A stretch of 64,000 nt of DNA, from the NCBI RefSeq assembly GCF_004011885.1, contig NZ_ML137209.1, positions 1 through 64,000 of the forward strand. Direction: 5' to 3'. Shown here piece after piece: positions 21,337 to 32,239 of this stretch (position 1 is its first letter; each line of letters opens with the position of its first letter). Source of the DNA: Serratia microhaemolytica (GTDB lineage: Bacteria > Pseudomonadota > Gammaproteobacteria > Enterobacterales > Enterobacteriaceae). The translations under genes and the position numbers were made by a program. The notes below the pieces were generated by a model, which ran no database searches, had not been told where the DNA came from, and saw nothing but the letters and a program-made list of their open reading frames with translations.

Positions 21337-22976
21337 CGTATTACCTCATTTATACAATAAAAATATCCAAAAGGATAAAAAATATCTTGCGAGACATAAA
21401 ATATTGGCTTAATTTTATGCCTCACCGCTCTAGCAACTCTTTACGTCTTACATGGAGTGAGTCGTTGTATGGCCAAACTTGTGTACGTCATAAGGAATGC
21501 AGATAGCAAACTAGAAGTATTACTCTGGCGGAAACTGTTTCTACATGCCGCTAGGGTAGGTTTTCATGTTGCTGACACCTTGACTGACACATTCACTTTA
21601 AACAATAAAAACAATCTATTAAGTTACTTTTTGGCACAATTGATTCGCGGCCATATGGCAAAGCCTGCCGCTGTTGACAGCCAGGCATCCGGAAATTCTG
21701 CAACCGTAGTCTCCGTTGCATTAACCCATCTTTTAGTGAGTGCAGAAGATGACATTTCGGGCCTTATTAGTTTTTATGATGTTGAGGGAACAAGGCTGAT
21801 AAGGGCAGCCATGCTGTCGATGCCGATTGGTGTGCGCAAGGTGGAGTCCAAAACAGTCGTAAACGCTGTGGAAAATTATACTGATGGTGTTGATAGGCTT
21901 CCCATGTTGTCTGTCATCACTCTGTTTCACACGCTGAACCTTCTGTCGTGTACCATCTTGGCGTATGTTATTAATAGGGTAGCAGGTTATCTAAACCCCG
22001 CTATGACGCTTCCTCAACCAATAATCCCATGTTAGAGGGAGGAATATTTCGCTTCACAACGTCTGGCGTTACTGGATTAACGTTGTTAATCAGAGAGCGG
22101 TTTAATTTGGCTGTCTTGTTGGTTCGACGTTCCAACAGCACCATGACCGACATGCTGTTACAGCAAGGCCGCAATTGTCGGGCAAGATATCACTCATAGC
22201 ACCATCATCATGCAGCTCTTTGGTAGCTTGGTGCAGTGGTTGAGGCAATATCCTGCTAGCACTATACAAACGCGCATTCGATCAGCAAGAAGTTTTGGTA
22301 TGTTGAATAGAAGCAGACTGAACAAAAAAGATTATCCGAAGACAAGTCACAAGAACAAGCATGCATCTGAATTAAAAAATAAAAACCGGATTACTGTGCA
22401 CGACACCAGAGGAAAGTTACCAACTCGGCGTTTTGATTTGTCTAACAACTCATCTCAACAATGAATTGGTACATTTCACCACTCTAGAGGGCGGATCCTT
22501 AGTATTAGTCGCAACTGAGCGGCTGAACTGTAACTTCTCAGCAAGCCAAGCCATTGTGAGGAAGTTATGGCTAACAGCCAGTTAGTAATGTAACTGCTAC
22601 GGATCGGAACGCCTCTCGATACCAACGCTCACGAGTCTTCTTGTCTCGTGGTAGGGCATTTCCGGCAGGTGATCTCACCATACCGGCTTTCTTGTTCAAC
22701 ACCAGGGAACCTTTCTAAGCGACGCTGCCGTTCTCCCCAGTTCGAATAAATGGGGATGTGTTCAATACAGCGATACCAGATGTAGTAATTGCTGTTTTTC
22801 TATCGGCATGGCTGGTTAGCGTGAGCGACTATCGCTACAATAGCGCGTTCCAATCACAATCAGAATATTGCTTTAAACACAGTCTGTTCTGGTTTAGTTA
22901 ATCCATCACACAACAGTAGCGATGCTGTTACCTGGCTGATTCCACTCCTGCCAGCGTAGAAACTACTGAGGTCACC
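21337..22976. other. Gene-poor, probably eroded region
   Basis: Over 1.6 kb I find no gene of a recognised family. One open frame (21469-22035) is listed separately with low confidence. Another of 84 codons at 22210-22464 is unlike any family I know and lacks a ribosome binding site. A run of codons at 22036-22200 reads FTTSGVTGLTLLIRERFNL before a stop and may be the remnant of a lost gene. The 500 bases before yajR hold no coding signal I can support. Confidence 0.5.
21469..22035 (+). CDS. Hypothetical protein, coding status uncertain
   Basis: An open frame of 188 codons starts MAKLVYVIRN; a GGAG lies 11 bases upstream. No family is recognised. The composition is plausible for protein, with a hydrophobic stretch near the C-terminus (HTLNLLSCTILAYVI), but no conserved motif is visible. 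The surrounding region looks eroded, so this may be a remnant or a chance frame. Codon use and homology searches were not possible here. Confidence 0.3.
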   Translation: MAKLVYVIRNADSKLEVLLWRKLFLHAARVGFHVADTLTDTFTLNNKNNLLSYFLAQLIRGHMAKPAAVDSQASGNSATVVSVALTHLLVSAEDDISGLISFYDVEGTRLIRAAMLSMPIGVRKVESKTVVNAVENYTDGVDRLPMLSVITLFHTLNLLSCTILAYVINRVAGYLNPAMTLPQPIIPC

Positions 22977-24335
22977 ATGAATGACAACACAATGACTCGC
23001 CAAGAGCTTCGTACAACTTGGGGGCTTGGGCTGGTCTTTTCGCTACGCATGCTGGGCATGTTTATGGTCTTGCCAGTACTCACCACTTACGGTATGGCAC
23101 TGCAAGGCGCCAATGAAACGCTGATTGGTATTGCTATTGGTATTTATGGTTTGATGCAGGCACTTTTTCAGATCCCGTTAGGACTGATCTCTGATCGTAT
23201 TGGTCGTAAGCCACTCATTATCTCAGGACTGTTCATCTTCGCGCTAGGCAGTATCATTGCCGCTCTCAGCCAATCTATCTGGGGCATTATCCTGGGACGA
23301 GCCCTGCAAGGAGCGGGAGCAATTGCAGCGGTACTGATGGCTCTGCTTGCAGATTTAACTCGCGAACAACACCGTACCAAAGCAATGGCATTCATCGGTG
23401 TCAGCTTTGGTATCACCTTTGCCATTGCGATGGTTTTAGGACCAATTATCACCAATGCATTTGGATTAAAAACACTTTTCTGGATGATCGCTGTTTTTGC
23501 CTGTGGCGGTATACTGCTCATCTTGCTAGTGGTACCGACACCGAAAAATCCAATATTGAACCGTGAGACCAGCATGGTGCGTGGTAGCTTTGGTAAAGTG
23601 CTCAGTAATACACGCCTGTTGCGGCTCAATTTTAGCATTATGTGCCTGCATATTTTGCTGATGGCCAACTTTGTCGCGCTACCGTGGCTACTGGAGCACG
23701 CTGGTTTGGCCACCAGCCAGCATTGGAAAATCTATCTGGTTACCATGCTGATTGCCTTTGCCTGCGTTGTTCCGGCAATTATCTATGCAGAGAAACAGCG
23801 CAAAATGAAGCAAGTCATGATGTTCTGTGTTGCTATGCTGCTGTGTGCTGAACTGTTGCTCGCTCTTTCAGGTGTTCAGCTACCGTTGATTATCGCCGGA
23901 GTACTGCTGTTTTTTGTTGCCTTTAATATCCTAGAAGCGATACTCCCTTCGTTGATCAGCAAAGAGTCTCCTGCTGGCTACAAAGGAACTGCGCTCGGCG
24001 TCTATTCGACCTGCCAATTTGCTGGGGTTGCCATCGGTGCAAGTGTTGGCGGCTGGCTATATGGCTCACAAGGAACGATGACTATGTTCCTGATTGGTGC
24101 ATTGGTGGTCAGCAGTTGGTTTATCATCGTCAGCACCATGCAGCATCCGCCGTATGTTAGCAGTTTACGCATCGATCTTTCTGCTCGCACCCGCCATGAG
24201 ACACACTTAACAGAGCGTATCATGGCACTGGCTGGTGTTACCGAAGTGGTTATCGTCGCTAGCGAAGCTGCAGCTTATATCAAAGTGGATACCCAGCAGA
24301 CTAGCCGTCACCAGCTAGAGCAGATTCTACAGTAG
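22977..24335 (+). CDS. yajR: MFS transporter YajR
   Basis: This 452-residue drug:H+ antiporter-family protein has 12 predicted membrane helices, with the MFS motif A loop [11 protein letters not shown] between helices 2 and 3 and [12 protein letters not shown] in helix 4. After helix 12, about 65 residues (from roughly 385) form the YAM domain, a ferredoxin-like cytoplasmic extension specific to YajR, ending LEQILQ. Length matches E. coli YajR (454). The natural substrate is unknown. In E. coli it adjoins cyoE; here no cyo genes are present and cysZ follows on the same strand, an unusual pairing. Confidence 0.93.
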   Translation: MNDNTMTRQELRTTWGLGLVFSLRMLGMFMVLPVLTTYGMALQGANETLIGIAIGIYGLMQALFQIPLGLISDRIGRKPLIISGLFIFALGSIIAALSQSIWGIILGRALQGAGAIAAVLMALLADLTREQHRTKAMAFIGVSFGITFAIAMVLGPIITNAFGLKTLFWMIAVFACGGILLILLVVPTPKNPILNRETSMVRGSFGKVLSNTRLLRLNFSIMCLHILLMANFVALPWLLEHAGLATSQHWKIYLVTMLIAFACVVPAIIYAEKQRKMKQVMMFCVAMLLCAELLLALSGVQLPLIIAGVLLFFVAFNILEAILPSLISKESPAGYKGTALGVYSTCQFAGVAIGASVGGWLYGSQGTMTMFLIGALVVSSWFIIVSTMQHPPYVSSLRIDLSARTRHETHLTERIMALAGVTEVVIVASEAAAYIKVDTQQTSRHQLEQILQ

Positions 24336-24550
24336 AATGCAGCCTGACTGGTGACTGTAGCCGGCTCTCGCTTGCGTGCAAAAACAACGCGCTGTGCATG
24401 TACTGCGGGAAAGACTCTGGTTATATTGCGCAATCTGGCGTGATTGCGTGTTCTGTTTTTGATCTGTCACACAACAGCAGTGCACCGTTAACCCGTCAAA
24501 CGCTACTATATATTCACCATGTGACTAACAATGTTTTAGGGACACTGAAC

Positions 24551-25312
24551 ATGGCAAATACACGACCGATTGCTGCGTCACACAATGGCGCCCACTATTT
24601 TTTTACTGGTTGGCGCCTGATTTTTCGTGCTGGTATTAAGCGCTATGTCATTTTGCCATTGTTGGCGAATATCCTACTGATGGGTTCAACCTTTTGGTGG
24701 CTGTTCTCACGTCTGGGAGAGTGGATACCCGCACTGATGAGTCACATACCCAGTTGGCTACAATGGCTAAACTATCTGCTCTGGCCTGTTGCTGTGGTCT
24801 CAATCCTGCTAGTTTTTGGCTATTTTTTCAGTACGGTTACCAACCTTATCGCCGCACCATTTTGCGGTTTACTGTCAGAACAGTTAGAAGTCAGCCTAAC
24901 AGGAAAAAAGTTGCCCGATATGGGTCTTGTTGGTATGACCAAAGATCTACCACGTATCTTCGCCCGTGAATGTCGCAAAATACTCTATTACCTGCCACGA
25001 GCGATCGCTTTGTTGCTGCTTTACTTAGTACCGGGTATTGGTCAAACCATCGCTCCTGTGTTGTGGTTCCTATTTACTGCCTGGATGTTAGCGATCCAGT
25101 ACTGCGATTATCCATTTGATAATCGAAAAGTGAGTTTTTCCGATATGCGTCAAGCACTCAGACAGCACAAGATCGACAATCTTCAATTTGGCGCTTTAGT
25201 CAGCCTATGTACCTTGATCCCTATACTTAATCTGGTGATTTTGCCGGTTGCAGTTTGTGGTGCAACAGCAATGTGGGTTGATCGTTATCGCCATCAGTTT
25301 GTCACCGATTAA
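24551..25312 (+). CDS. cysZ: Sulfate transporter CysZ
   Basis: This 253-residue inner-membrane protein imports sulfate for cysteine synthesis. Hydrophobic segments and conserved stretches such as [36 protein letters not shown] and [10 protein letters not shown] match E. coli CysZ closely in sequence and length. The ATG at 24551 gives the family N-terminus; an earlier start at 24398 would add 51 residues unlike the family. It precedes cysK on the same strand, the usual order, separated by 310 bases. Confidence 0.95.
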   Translation: MANTRPIAASHNGAHYFFTGWRLIFRAGIKRYVILPLLANILLMGSTFWWLFSRLGEWIPALMSHIPSWLQWLNYLLWPVAVVSILLVFGYFFSTVTNLIAAPFCGLLSEQLEVSLTGKKLPDMGLVGMTKDLPRIFARECRKILYYLPRAIALLLLYLVPGIGQTIAPVLWFLFTAWMLAIQYCDYPFDNRKVSFSDMRQALRQHKIDNLQFGALVSLCTLIPILNLVILPVAVCGATAMWVDRYRHQFVTD

Positions 25313-25622
25313 CGCCCTAGTCAGAAGCGCTATTGACACCGGCAGTGTGCCGAAAGCGCAGCCCTGCTAGGCTAAGCCAGTATATTTATATCAAAATAAC
25401 ATATAGATATAGTAATTCTTTACTTCCCTAGGGATGGGGTTAGCGTATGTTGTTACCGGGGTTTAATATCGGGCATCGAGGTAGATAATCGGCGATTTGT
25501 TAACCGTGACTTTTGCGCACGCTATAGCAGCACATCGCAGCAATCGTGTGTAGTTTACGCTTCAAATTGAAGTGAACATTCGATGTCATATTCAACATGT
25601 CAATGGAATTAAAGGATGGGCT
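25313..25622 (+). promoter_or_regulatory. cysZ-cysK intergenic region, probable cysK promoter
   Basis: The 310-base gap contains an AT-rich block near 25380-25425 (TATTTATATCAAAATAACATATAG then AGTAATTCTTTACTTCC in outline) that resembles the region bound by CysB upstream of enteric cysK. CysB sites are poorly conserved, so the assignment is an inference. No gene is seen. Confidence 0.35.
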
Positions 25623-26588
25623 ATGAGCAAGATATACCAAGATAACTCATTAACTATTGGTAATACCCCGCTAGTTCGCCTGAACCGGATCGGTAACGGG
25701 CGTTTACTTGCTAAAGTTGAATCTCGCAACCCCAGTTTCAGTGTGAAATGTCGTATCGGTGCCAATATGATTTGGGATGCTGAAAAGCGCGGCATTCTCT
25801 CGGCCGGAAAAGAACTGGTAGAACCCACGAGTGGTAATACCGGAATAGCACTGGCTTATGTTGCTGCCGCTCGCGGCTATAAACTGACATTAACCATGCC
25901 CGAAACCATGAGTGTCGAGCGCCGCAAACTGCTTGCAGCACTGGGAGCAAAATTAGTGCTTACCGAAGGCAGTGCTGGCATGAAAGGGGCAATTAGCAAA
26001 GCAGAAGAGATCGTCGCGTCTGATCCTGAACGCTACATTTTGTTGCAGCAATTCAGTAATCCCGCTAACCCAGAAATTCATGAAAAGACTACCGGCCCAG
26101 AAATCTGGCATGACACAGATGGCACAGTCGATGTTTTTGTGGCCGGTGTGGGCACTGGCGGTACCTTGACCGGGGTCAGCCGTTATATCAAGCAAACCCA
26201 AGGTAAGGCAATTGTAACTGTTGCCGTCGAACCAGCCGACTCTCCAGTGATTACTCAAGCGATCGCGGGGATGGAACTCAAACCCGGAGCACACAAAATC
26301 CAAGGCATTGGTGCCGGTTTTATCCCGGATAATCTTGATCTCGCCTTGGTTGATCGCGTTGAGCAGGTGACTAATGAAGAGGCGATCAGCATGGCTCGTC
26401 GCCTGATGGAGGAAGAAGGGATCTTAGCCGGTATCTCATCAGGTGCCGCTGTTATGGCTGCCGTTAAATTATTGGCAGAACCTGCATTTGCTGATAAAAC
26501 CATCGTTGTCATTTTACCCTCTTCAGGTGAGCGTTATCTCAGTACAGCGCTGTTTGCTGATCTGTTCACCAGTCCAGAGTTACACTGA
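25623..26588 (+). CDS. cysK: Cysteine synthase A
   Basis: This 321-residue PLP enzyme makes cysteine from O-acetylserine and sulfide. The PLP lysine is K42 in [21 protein letters not shown] binds substrate and [10 protein letters not shown] holds the cofactor phosphate. It matches CysK rather than CysM, including the C-terminal [10 protein letters not shown]. The ATG at 25623 gives the canonical [20 protein letters not shown] start; an ATG at 25572 would add 17 residues. Its terminator separates it from ptsHI-crr, the standard neighbours. Confidence 0.97.
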   Translation: MSKIYQDNSLTIGNTPLVRLNRIGNGRLLAKVESRNPSFSVKCRIGANMIWDAEKRGILSAGKELVEPTSGNTGIALAYVAAARGYKLTLTMPETMSVERRKLLAALGAKLVLTEGSAGMKGAISKAEEIVASDPERYILLQQFSNPANPEIHEKTTGPEIWHDTDGTVDVFVAGVGTGGTLTGVSRYIKQTQGKAIVTVAVEPADSPVITQAIAGMELKPGAHKIQGIGAGFIPDNLDLALVDRVEQVTNEEAISMARRLMEEEGILAGISSGAAVMAAVKLLAEPAFADKTIVVILPSSGERYLSTALFADLFTSPELH

Positions 26589-26616
26589 GCTGCGCCAACG
26601 TAGGGTATAGCCTGGC

Positions 26617-26645
26617 AAAAAGTGCCCATTTCGGCACTTTTTGTG
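26617..26645 (+). terminator. Rho-independent terminator after cysK
   Basis: A 10-bp perfect stem (AAAAAGTGCC at 26617-26626, GGCACTTTTT at 26633-26642) with a six-base loop ends in a T run. It starts 28 bases after the cysK stop. Confidence 0.9.
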
Positions 26646-27138
26646 TTCTGCATCAAACTATTTGTTCTGTTCAGCTTGCTTTTCTGTACTGGCTTTAGTA
26701 TTTAACCGGAAAAGTGCGTTAGCACGCAAAATGAATCATTAATCAACTTCTCTCGTGTTATTTGAACTAAATCGCTTTATGCATTTGTCGCACGAACAGA
26801 AAACACGGCATAATAGCTACCAAGCTGATTGAGGCAGTGCCTGGGTCTGTTGCACTGTATACTTGGCGTCGTGGATGATAGCAGAGTGTTCACTGAGGGA
26901 GATGCTTGCAGAAGGTTTATCTGGACAAGTGGCAAACCTGTCAAAAGTGGGTTTGAGTGTGGCACTCGGCATCGATCCGGGTACCTAACCCGCGCTTGCA
27001 ATATTAGGTTACAAGGATATATGTTGCACCAACGCTCACTCTGTCCCATAGTCAGGCGCTAAACAGACAAGCTAAACCATCGCCAATAGGCTAAACTTTA
27101 GCTCTATACCTTTAATTCAATAAGTTGGGAAAATATCA
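26646..27138 (+). promoter_or_regulatory. Region upstream of ptsH
   Basis: This 493-base gap between the cysK terminator and ptsH should contain the pts promoters, which in E. coli are activated by CRP. I could not place CRP sites with confidence. The last 25 bases (AATAAGTTGGGAAAATATCA) match the enteric ptsH ribosome binding region. No gene is supported. Confidence 0.4.
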
Positions 27139-27396
27139 ATGTTCCAGCAAGAAGTTACTATCACTGCACCAAATGGTCTACATACCCGCCCAGCAGCCCA
27201 GTTCGTTAAAGAAGCAAAGTCTTTCGCTTCTGAAATTACTGTGACTTCTAACGGCAAAAGCGCCAGTGCTAAGAGCCTGTTTAAATTGCAGACTCTCGGC
27301 CTCACTCAAGGCACCGTAGTCACTATTGAAGCCGTCGGTGAAGATGAACAGCAAGCCGTTGAGCACTTGGTAAAGCTGATGGCTGAGCTGGAATAA
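27139..27396 (+). CDS. ptsH: Phosphocarrier protein HPr
   Basis: This 85-residue cytoplasmic phosphocarrier moves phosphate from enzyme I to the sugar-specific EIIA proteins. The active histidine is H15 in NGLHTRPAA, and S46 lies in the conserved [11 protein letters not shown] region. Length and sequence match E. coli HPr. It is the first gene of ptsH-ptsI-crr, with 47 bases to ptsI. Confidence 0.98.
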   Translation: MFQQEVTITAPNGLHTRPAAQFVKEAKSFASEITVTSNGKSASAKSLFKLQTLGLTQGTVVTIEAVGEDEQQAVEHLVKLMAELE

Positions 27397-27443
27397 TCCG
27401 CTCATCTTCTAGTTAACATCGGTCACAAGAGTAAGGTAGGGTT

Positions 27444-29171
27444 ATGATTTCAGGCATTTCGGTATCACCAGGTATCGCTTTTGGTAAGGCTCTCTTACTA
27501 AAAGAAGATGAGATTGTTATTAATCGGAAAAAGATCTCCGCTAACCTCGTGGAACAGGAGATCTCACGTTTTCTGGCTGGACGCGCCAAAGCCTCTGAAC
27601 AGTTAGAAGTGATCAAGGCCAAAGCCTGTGAAACCTTTGGTGAAGAGAAAGAAGCGATCTTCGAAGGCCACATCATGCTGCTTGAGGATGAAGAGCTTGA
27701 GCAAGAAATCATAGCCCTGATCAAAGATGATCTGGCAACCGCAGATGCAGCTGCCTATAACGTCATCGAAGGGCAGGCAAAAGCACTGGAAGAACTCGAC
27801 GATGAGTACCTGAAAGAACGCGCTGCTGATGTCCGCGACATCGGTAAACGTCTGCTACGTAATATTCTCGGACTGGCAATAGTCGATCTCAGCGCGATTC
27901 AGGATGAGGTGATCCTGGTTGCAACTGATCTTACGCCATCCGAAACAGCACAATTAAACCTGAACAAAGTGCTCGGTTTTATTACCGATCTAGGTGGTCG
28001 GACATCTCACACCTCAATCATGGCACGATCTTTAGAGTTACCGGCAATCGTCGGTACTAGCAATGTCACTACTGAGGTCAAAAACGACGATTACCTGATC
28101 CTAGATGCGGTTAACAACAAAATCTACGTTAACCCAACCACCGACGTTGTCGAGCAGTTAAAATCTATACAAAATCAATATATTAAAGAAAAGACTGAGC
28201 TTGCCAAGCTGAAAGATCTGCCTGCAATTACCCTGGATGGGCACCAAGTAGAAGTCTGTGCCAATATCGGTACTGTGCGTGATGTCGCTGGTGCTGAGCG
28301 TAATGGTGCCGAAGGTGTCGGTTTGTACCGTACCGAATTCCTATTTATGGATCGTGACTCTCTACCCACCGAAGATGAACAATTTGCCGCCTATAAAGAA
28401 GTCGCTCAAGCCATGGGCGCACAAGCGGTGATCGTACGTACTATGGATATTGGTGGTGACAAAGATCTCCCTTACATGAATCTGCCGAAAGAGGAAAACC
28501 CATTCCTTGGCTGGCGTGCAATTCGCATCGCCATGGATCGCAGAGAGATTCTACATGCGCAACTACGAGCCATTCTTCGCGCCTCTGCATTCGGCAAACT
28601 GCGCATCATGTTCCCGATGATCATATCGGTAGAAGAAGTTCTTGATCTAAAAGCTGAACTAGAAACACTGAAGACACAATTGCGTGCTGAAGGAAAAGCT
28701 TTTGATGAATCGATTGAAGTGGGTGTCATGGTAGAAACGCCTGCTGCGGCAGTGATTGCGCACCATTTGGCAAAAGAGGTCGATTTCCTGAGTATTGGCA
28801 CTAACGATCTTACCCAATATACTCTTGCTGTTGACCGTGGTAATGAACTCATTTCCCACCTTTATAATCCAATGTCACCTGCAGTACTCAATCTGATCAA
28901 ACAGGTGATTGATGCGTCTCACGCTCATGGAAAATGGACTGGGATGTGCGGTGAATTAGCCGGTGATGAACGTGCCACATTGCTACTGTTAGGCATGGGG
29001 CTTGATGAGTTTAGTATGAGTGCTATCTCCATTCCTCGCATCAAGAAGATTATCCGTAATACGAACTTCAAAGATGTACAGGCACTGGCAGCACAGGCCT
29101 TGGCACAACCAACGGCTAAAGACTTAATGAATTGTGTCGAGAAATTCATTAAAGAAAAAACTCTTTGCTAA
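27444..29171 (+). CDS. ptsI: Phosphoenolpyruvate-protein phosphotransferase (enzyme I)
   Basis: This 575-residue enzyme autophosphorylates from PEP and transfers phosphate to HPr. The phosphorylated histidine is H189 in [11 protein letters not shown]. The C-terminal PEP-binding barrel carries [18 protein letters not shown] and the catalytic cysteine region [10 protein letters not shown]. Length equals E. coli enzyme I. It lies between ptsH and crr, with 55 bases to crr. Confidence 0.98.
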   Translation: MISGISVSPGIAFGKALLLKEDEIVINRKKISANLVEQEISRFLAGRAKASEQLEVIKAKACETFGEEKEAIFEGHIMLLEDEELEQEIIALIKDDLATADAAAYNVIEGQAKALEELDDEYLKERAADVRDIGKRLLRNILGLAIVDLSAIQDEVILVATDLTPSETAQLNLNKVLGFITDLGGRTSHTSIMARSLELPAIVGTSNVTTEVKNDDYLILDAVNNKIYVNPTTDVVEQLKSIQNQYIKEKTELAKLKDLPAITLDGHQVEVCANIGTVRDVAGAERNGAEGVGLYRTEFLFMDRDSLPTEDEQFAAYKEVAQAMGAQAVIVRTMDIGGDKDLPYMNLPKEENPFLGWRAIRIAMDRREILHAQLRAILRASAFGKLRIMFPMIISVEEVLDLKAELETLKTQLRAEGKAFDESIEVGVMVETPAAAVIAHHLAKEVDFLSIGTNDLTQYTLAVDRGNELISHLYNPMSPAVLNLIKQVIDASHAHGKWTGMCGELAGDERATLLLLGMGLDEFSMSAISIPRIKKIIRNTNFKDVQALAAQALAQPTAKDLMNCVEKFIKEKTLC

Positions 29172-29226
29172 GCTAAACTGTCACAGTAACGGGAAAGCCG
29201 CCCAATTTAACGCATAGGAGAAGATT

Positions 29227-29736
29227 ATGGGTCTGTTCGATAAACTGAAATCTCTGGTTTCTGATGACAAGAAAGATACGGGCACAATTGAAATCGTTGC
29301 TCCTCTTTCAGGTGAAATCGTTAATATCGAAGACGTACCAGATGTGGTGTTTGCCGAAAAGATTGTTGGCGATGGCATAGCTATCAAACCAGCAGGTAAC
29401 AAAATGGTTGCTCCAGTTGACGGCACCATCGGCAAAATTTTTGAGACCAACCATGCGTTTTCTATTGAATCCGATACAGGTATCGAGTTGTTTGTCCACT
29501 TTGGTATCGACACGGTTGAATTAAAAGGTGAAGGCTTTAAGCGGATTGCCGAAGAAGGACAGCGGGTGAAAAAAGGAGATGTGGTTATTGAATTCAATTT
29601 AGCGTTACTGGAAGAAAAAGCCAAGTCTACTCTGACTCCAGTAGTTATCTCAAACATGGATGATATCAAAGAGTTGGTAAAACTGTCTGGCAGCGTGAAT
29701 GTTGGTGAGACACCGATTATCCGCATAAAAAAATAG
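29227..29736 (+). CDS. crr: Glucose-specific EIIA component
   Basis: This 169-residue cytoplasmic protein passes phosphate to the glucose permease and regulates adenylate cyclase and non-PTS permeases. The histidine pair is H76 (TNHAFSIE) and H91 (FVHFGIDT), numbered with the initiator Met; H91 is phosphorylated. Length equals E. coli EIIA-Glc. ptsG, which it serves, is not in the window. It ends the pts operon and is followed by a strong terminator. Confidence 0.98.
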   Translation: MGLFDKLKSLVSDDKKDTGTIEIVAPLSGEIVNIEDVPDVVFAEKIVGDGIAIKPAGNKMVAPVDGTIGKIFETNHAFSIESDTGIELFVHFGIDTVELKGEGFKRIAEEGQRVKKGDVVIEFNLALLEEKAKSTLTPVVISNMDDIKELVKLSGSVNVGETPIIRIKK

Positions 29737-30242
29737 CCATTTATCATAACAGTAATACAAACCACAGGCTTGGAGAGTACTCCAAGCCTGGTTTCTTTTG
29801 TGTTTTGGTCACCCAGTAAGCCGCACAACTGGGGAAATAGAGCAGCCACTCTAATAGGGTGTTTTCAGCAACAGAGACAAAACAGCAAGACAAGGTCAGC
29901 ATTTGCCAGCTAAATCATGCTGGGCATGTGTGGAATATTTTCTGATCATGCATGACGTTATCTACAGAGAATTATTATAACATTTAGGCAAACGCCATTA
30001 GAGTTGGTCAAATAGCAAACAATGACATAACCGCTTAGCCGACGGCATGTACTTTAAGTCAGCGCAATGCCGTATTGGCAGCCAATAAGTTTCATAACAT
30101 TCTATAAAGTAAGTGAATTTAGCCGCCAGCTTAACTAGGCGGACAACAAAGTTAAACACAGATTAATGGCTCCAACCGTATTGTTATCGCAATACGTCAG
30201 GATGAAGGTTGTTTGGGCAAATAGGCTTTTAGAGGTGTTGAA
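29737..30242. other. crr-greA intergenic region
   Basis: About 500 bases hold the crr terminator at the left end and should hold the greA promoter. A CCGCC/GGCGG hairpin near 30122-30143 lies in the probable greA leader; E. coli has the GraL leader RNA here, but I cannot show homology. dacB, normally divergent from greA, is absent. Confidence 0.4.
29765..29800 (+). terminator. Rho-independent terminator after crr
   Basis: An 11-bp perfect stem (CAGGCTTGGAG with CTCCAAGCCTG, 29765-29790) has a four-base loop and is followed by GTTTCTTTTG. It ends the ptsHI-crr transcript. Confidence 0.92.
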
Positions 30243-30722
30243 ATGATTAAACAAATCCCGATGACCTCACGTGGCGCAGAACAGCTGCGTGAAGAACTGG
30301 AATATTTGAAAAGTGTACGCCGCCCCAAGATTATTGCAGATATCGCGCAAGCTCGCGAACACGGTGACTTGAAAGAGAATGCTGAATATCATGCAGCTCG
30401 TGAACAGCAAGGGTTTTGTGAAGGCCGTATCCAAGAGATCGAAGCCAAATTATCCAATGCACAGATAATTGATATTACAAAAATGTCAAATAATGGTCGG
30501 GTCATTTTTGGCGCCACTGTTTCACTACTGAATCTGGATACCGAAGATGAAGTCAGTTACCGCATTGTCGGCGATGATGAAGCTGACTTTAAGCAGAATC
30601 TCATCTCAGTAAACTCACCGATAGCGCGTGGTTTAATTGGCAAAGAAGCTGATGATGTCGTTGTTATCAAAACTCCAGGTGGGGATGTGGAGTATGAAAT
30701 CCTGAAAGTAGAGTACATCTGA
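30243..30722 (+). CDS. greA: Transcription elongation factor GreA
   Basis: This 159-residue factor enters the RNA polymerase secondary channel and stimulates cleavage of backtracked RNA. The N-terminal coiled coil carries the acidic tip D42 and E45 in [12 protein letters not shown]; the C-terminal globular domain ends [12 protein letters not shown]. It is one residue longer than E. coli GreA at the N-terminus. It is convergent with yhbY, as in E. coli. Confidence 0.97.
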   Translation: MIKQIPMTSRGAEQLREELEYLKSVRRPKIIADIAQAREHGDLKENAEYHAAREQQGFCEGRIQEIEAKLSNAQIIDITKMSNNGRVIFGATVSLLNLDTEDEVSYRIVGDDEADFKQNLISVNSPIARGLIGKEADDVVVIKTPGGDVEYEILKVEYI

Positions 30723-31051
30723 CACTGAAAAAATCGGAGCACAGAGTGACTGGTAAACTGGATGTCATCAGCAAGTATTGATGCTAGATTGTCGTTCCCT
30801 CTCCTGGCCGGAGAAGACGCAGTAGAGGGAACGCCACAAGCGATATCAAAGCCGCCAAGCTATCCGGTGAGAAATCATAGTAACTCGCTGATTAAAAACC
30901 GTGATACCCTCCCCTGCCACCAAACAGATCACCTGTATGAGGATGATCAGTAACATGCCAATGGAAACAGGCTCAAGCGCAGGGCTGGCGTCGATGATCG
31001 GTAGATAACACCCTTTACCGTTTGCTAGAAATTTGCATACAAGCAGTTATC
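30723..31051. other. Gap between convergent greA and yhbY
   Basis: This 329-base region holds no gene I can support. A 9-bp inverted repeat (GTTCCCTCT near 30794 and AGAGGGAAC near 30824) could form a hairpin but lacks a U-tract. One 63-codon open frame is unlike any family. Confidence 0.5.
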
Positions 31052-31345
31052 TTAGCGTGGCAAAGTGATTTTCCGCTCTTGTGTCGGACGATAAAGAACA
31101 AGCACGTTGCCGATCACCTGTACGTTACAGGCCGTTGTTTCGCGTACAATTGCATCGACGATCAAGCTTTTAGTCTCACGGTCACCGCTCGCGATTTTCA
31201 CCTTGATCAACTCATGGTGATCTAACGCCTGCTCGATCTCGGCCAGCACCCCCTCAGTAAGGCCATTATTGCCTAGCATCACTACTGGGTTTAATGGATG
31301 AGCAAGTGCCTTTAAGTGCTGTTTCTGTTTAGTGGTTAGATTCAT
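31052..31345 (-). CDS. yhbY: Ribosome assembly RNA-binding protein YhbY
   Basis: This 97-residue CRM-domain protein binds pre-50S particles. The KGLAHPLxPVV-like segment (KALAHPLNPVVMLG), GLTEGVLAEIEQAL and the C-terminal VLYRPTQERKITLPR are typical. The ATG at 31345 gives MNLTTKQKQHLK, matching E. coli in start and length; an upstream in-frame ATG at 31381 would add 12 residues. It is divergent from rlmE. Confidence 0.95.
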   Translation of the reverse strand: MNLTTKQKQHLKALAHPLNPVVMLGNNGLTEGVLAEIEQALDHHELIKVKIASGDRETKSLIVDAIVRETTACNVQVIGNVLVLYRPTQERKITLPR

Positions 31346-31562
31346 TGCTTTTTGCTTAGGTTGGGATTGAAAACAGTACATTCTACCCCCATGTTGGCTA
31401 TATCACCAAATGACTCTGCAACAAATGAGCATCGGGCATAGGCAAAACGCGGCAAGAAGTTGATCGCCATAACCCCACCACTGCTGAAGTGGCATTAGTG
31501 ATCTCTGCCATTAGGCTGTAAACTCACAGGGTAGAGAATTTTTTAAAGAAATTGGGCGTTCA

Positions 31563-32192
31563 ATGACAAGTAAAAAACGTTCAGCCAGCTCAAGCCGGTG
31601 GCTACAAGAACACTTCAGTGACAAGTATGTACAACAGGCCAAGAAAAAGGGGCTTCGCTCCCGCGCTTGGTTTAAACTGGATGAAATACAACAAACTGAC
31701 AAGCTGTTTAAACCCGGCATGACTGTTGTTGATTTAGGTGCTGCCCCAGGAGGCTGGTCACAATATGTCGTCACCCAAATTGGTCATAATGGGCGTATAA
31801 TAGCATGTGACATTCTGCCAATGGATCCTATCGTCGGTGTCGATTTCCTTCAGGGTGATTTTCGTGATGAACTGGTTCTCAAGGCGCTACTGGAACGGGT
31901 GGGGGAAGGCAAAGTTCAGGTAGTGATGTCTGACATGGCTCCGAATATGAGCGGCACCCCGGCAGTGGATATCCCAAGAGCGATGTATCTGGTGGAGTTA
32001 GCATTAGCGATGTGCCGTGATGTGCTCGCACCAGGTGGCAGTTTCTTGGTTAAGGTATTTCAGGGGGATGGTTTTGATGAGTACCTACGCGAAATTCGCT
32101 CTCTGTTTACCAAAGTTAAGATTCGTAAGCCAGATGCTTCGCGTGCTCGTTCACGTGAAGTCTATATTGTAGCGACAGGGCGTAAACTGTAG
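31563..32192 (+). CDS. rlmE: 23S rRNA 2'-O-ribose U2552 methyltransferase
   Basis: This 209-residue SAM-dependent enzyme methylates U2552 in the 50S A loop. The K-D-K-E tetrad is K38, D124 (MSDMAPN), K164 (FLVKVFQG) and E199 (RSREVYIV). The SAM-binding motif is [11 protein letters not shown] at 57-67. Length equals E. coli RlmE (FtsJ/RrmJ). It lies 47 bases before ftsH, and the two are cotranscribed in E. coli. Confidence 0.97.
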   Translation: MTSKKRSASSSRWLQEHFSDKYVQQAKKKGLRSRAWFKLDEIQQTDKLFKPGMTVVDLGAAPGGWSQYVVTQIGHNGRIIACDILPMDPIVGVDFLQGDFRDELVLKALLERVGEGKVQVVMSDMAPNMSGTPAVDIPRAMYLVELALAMCRDVLAPGGSFLVKVFQGDGFDEYLREIRSLFTKVKIRKPDASRARSREVYIVATGRKL

Positions 32193-32239
32193 TACCCTAG
32201 CGCTGTTTGTTAACGCAGTTGTAATATGAGGTTAATCCC

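Noticed and set aside
30793-30832. Terminator between greA and yhbY
   Set aside because: The 9-bp arms are separated by 20 bases or more and no U-tract follows on either strand.
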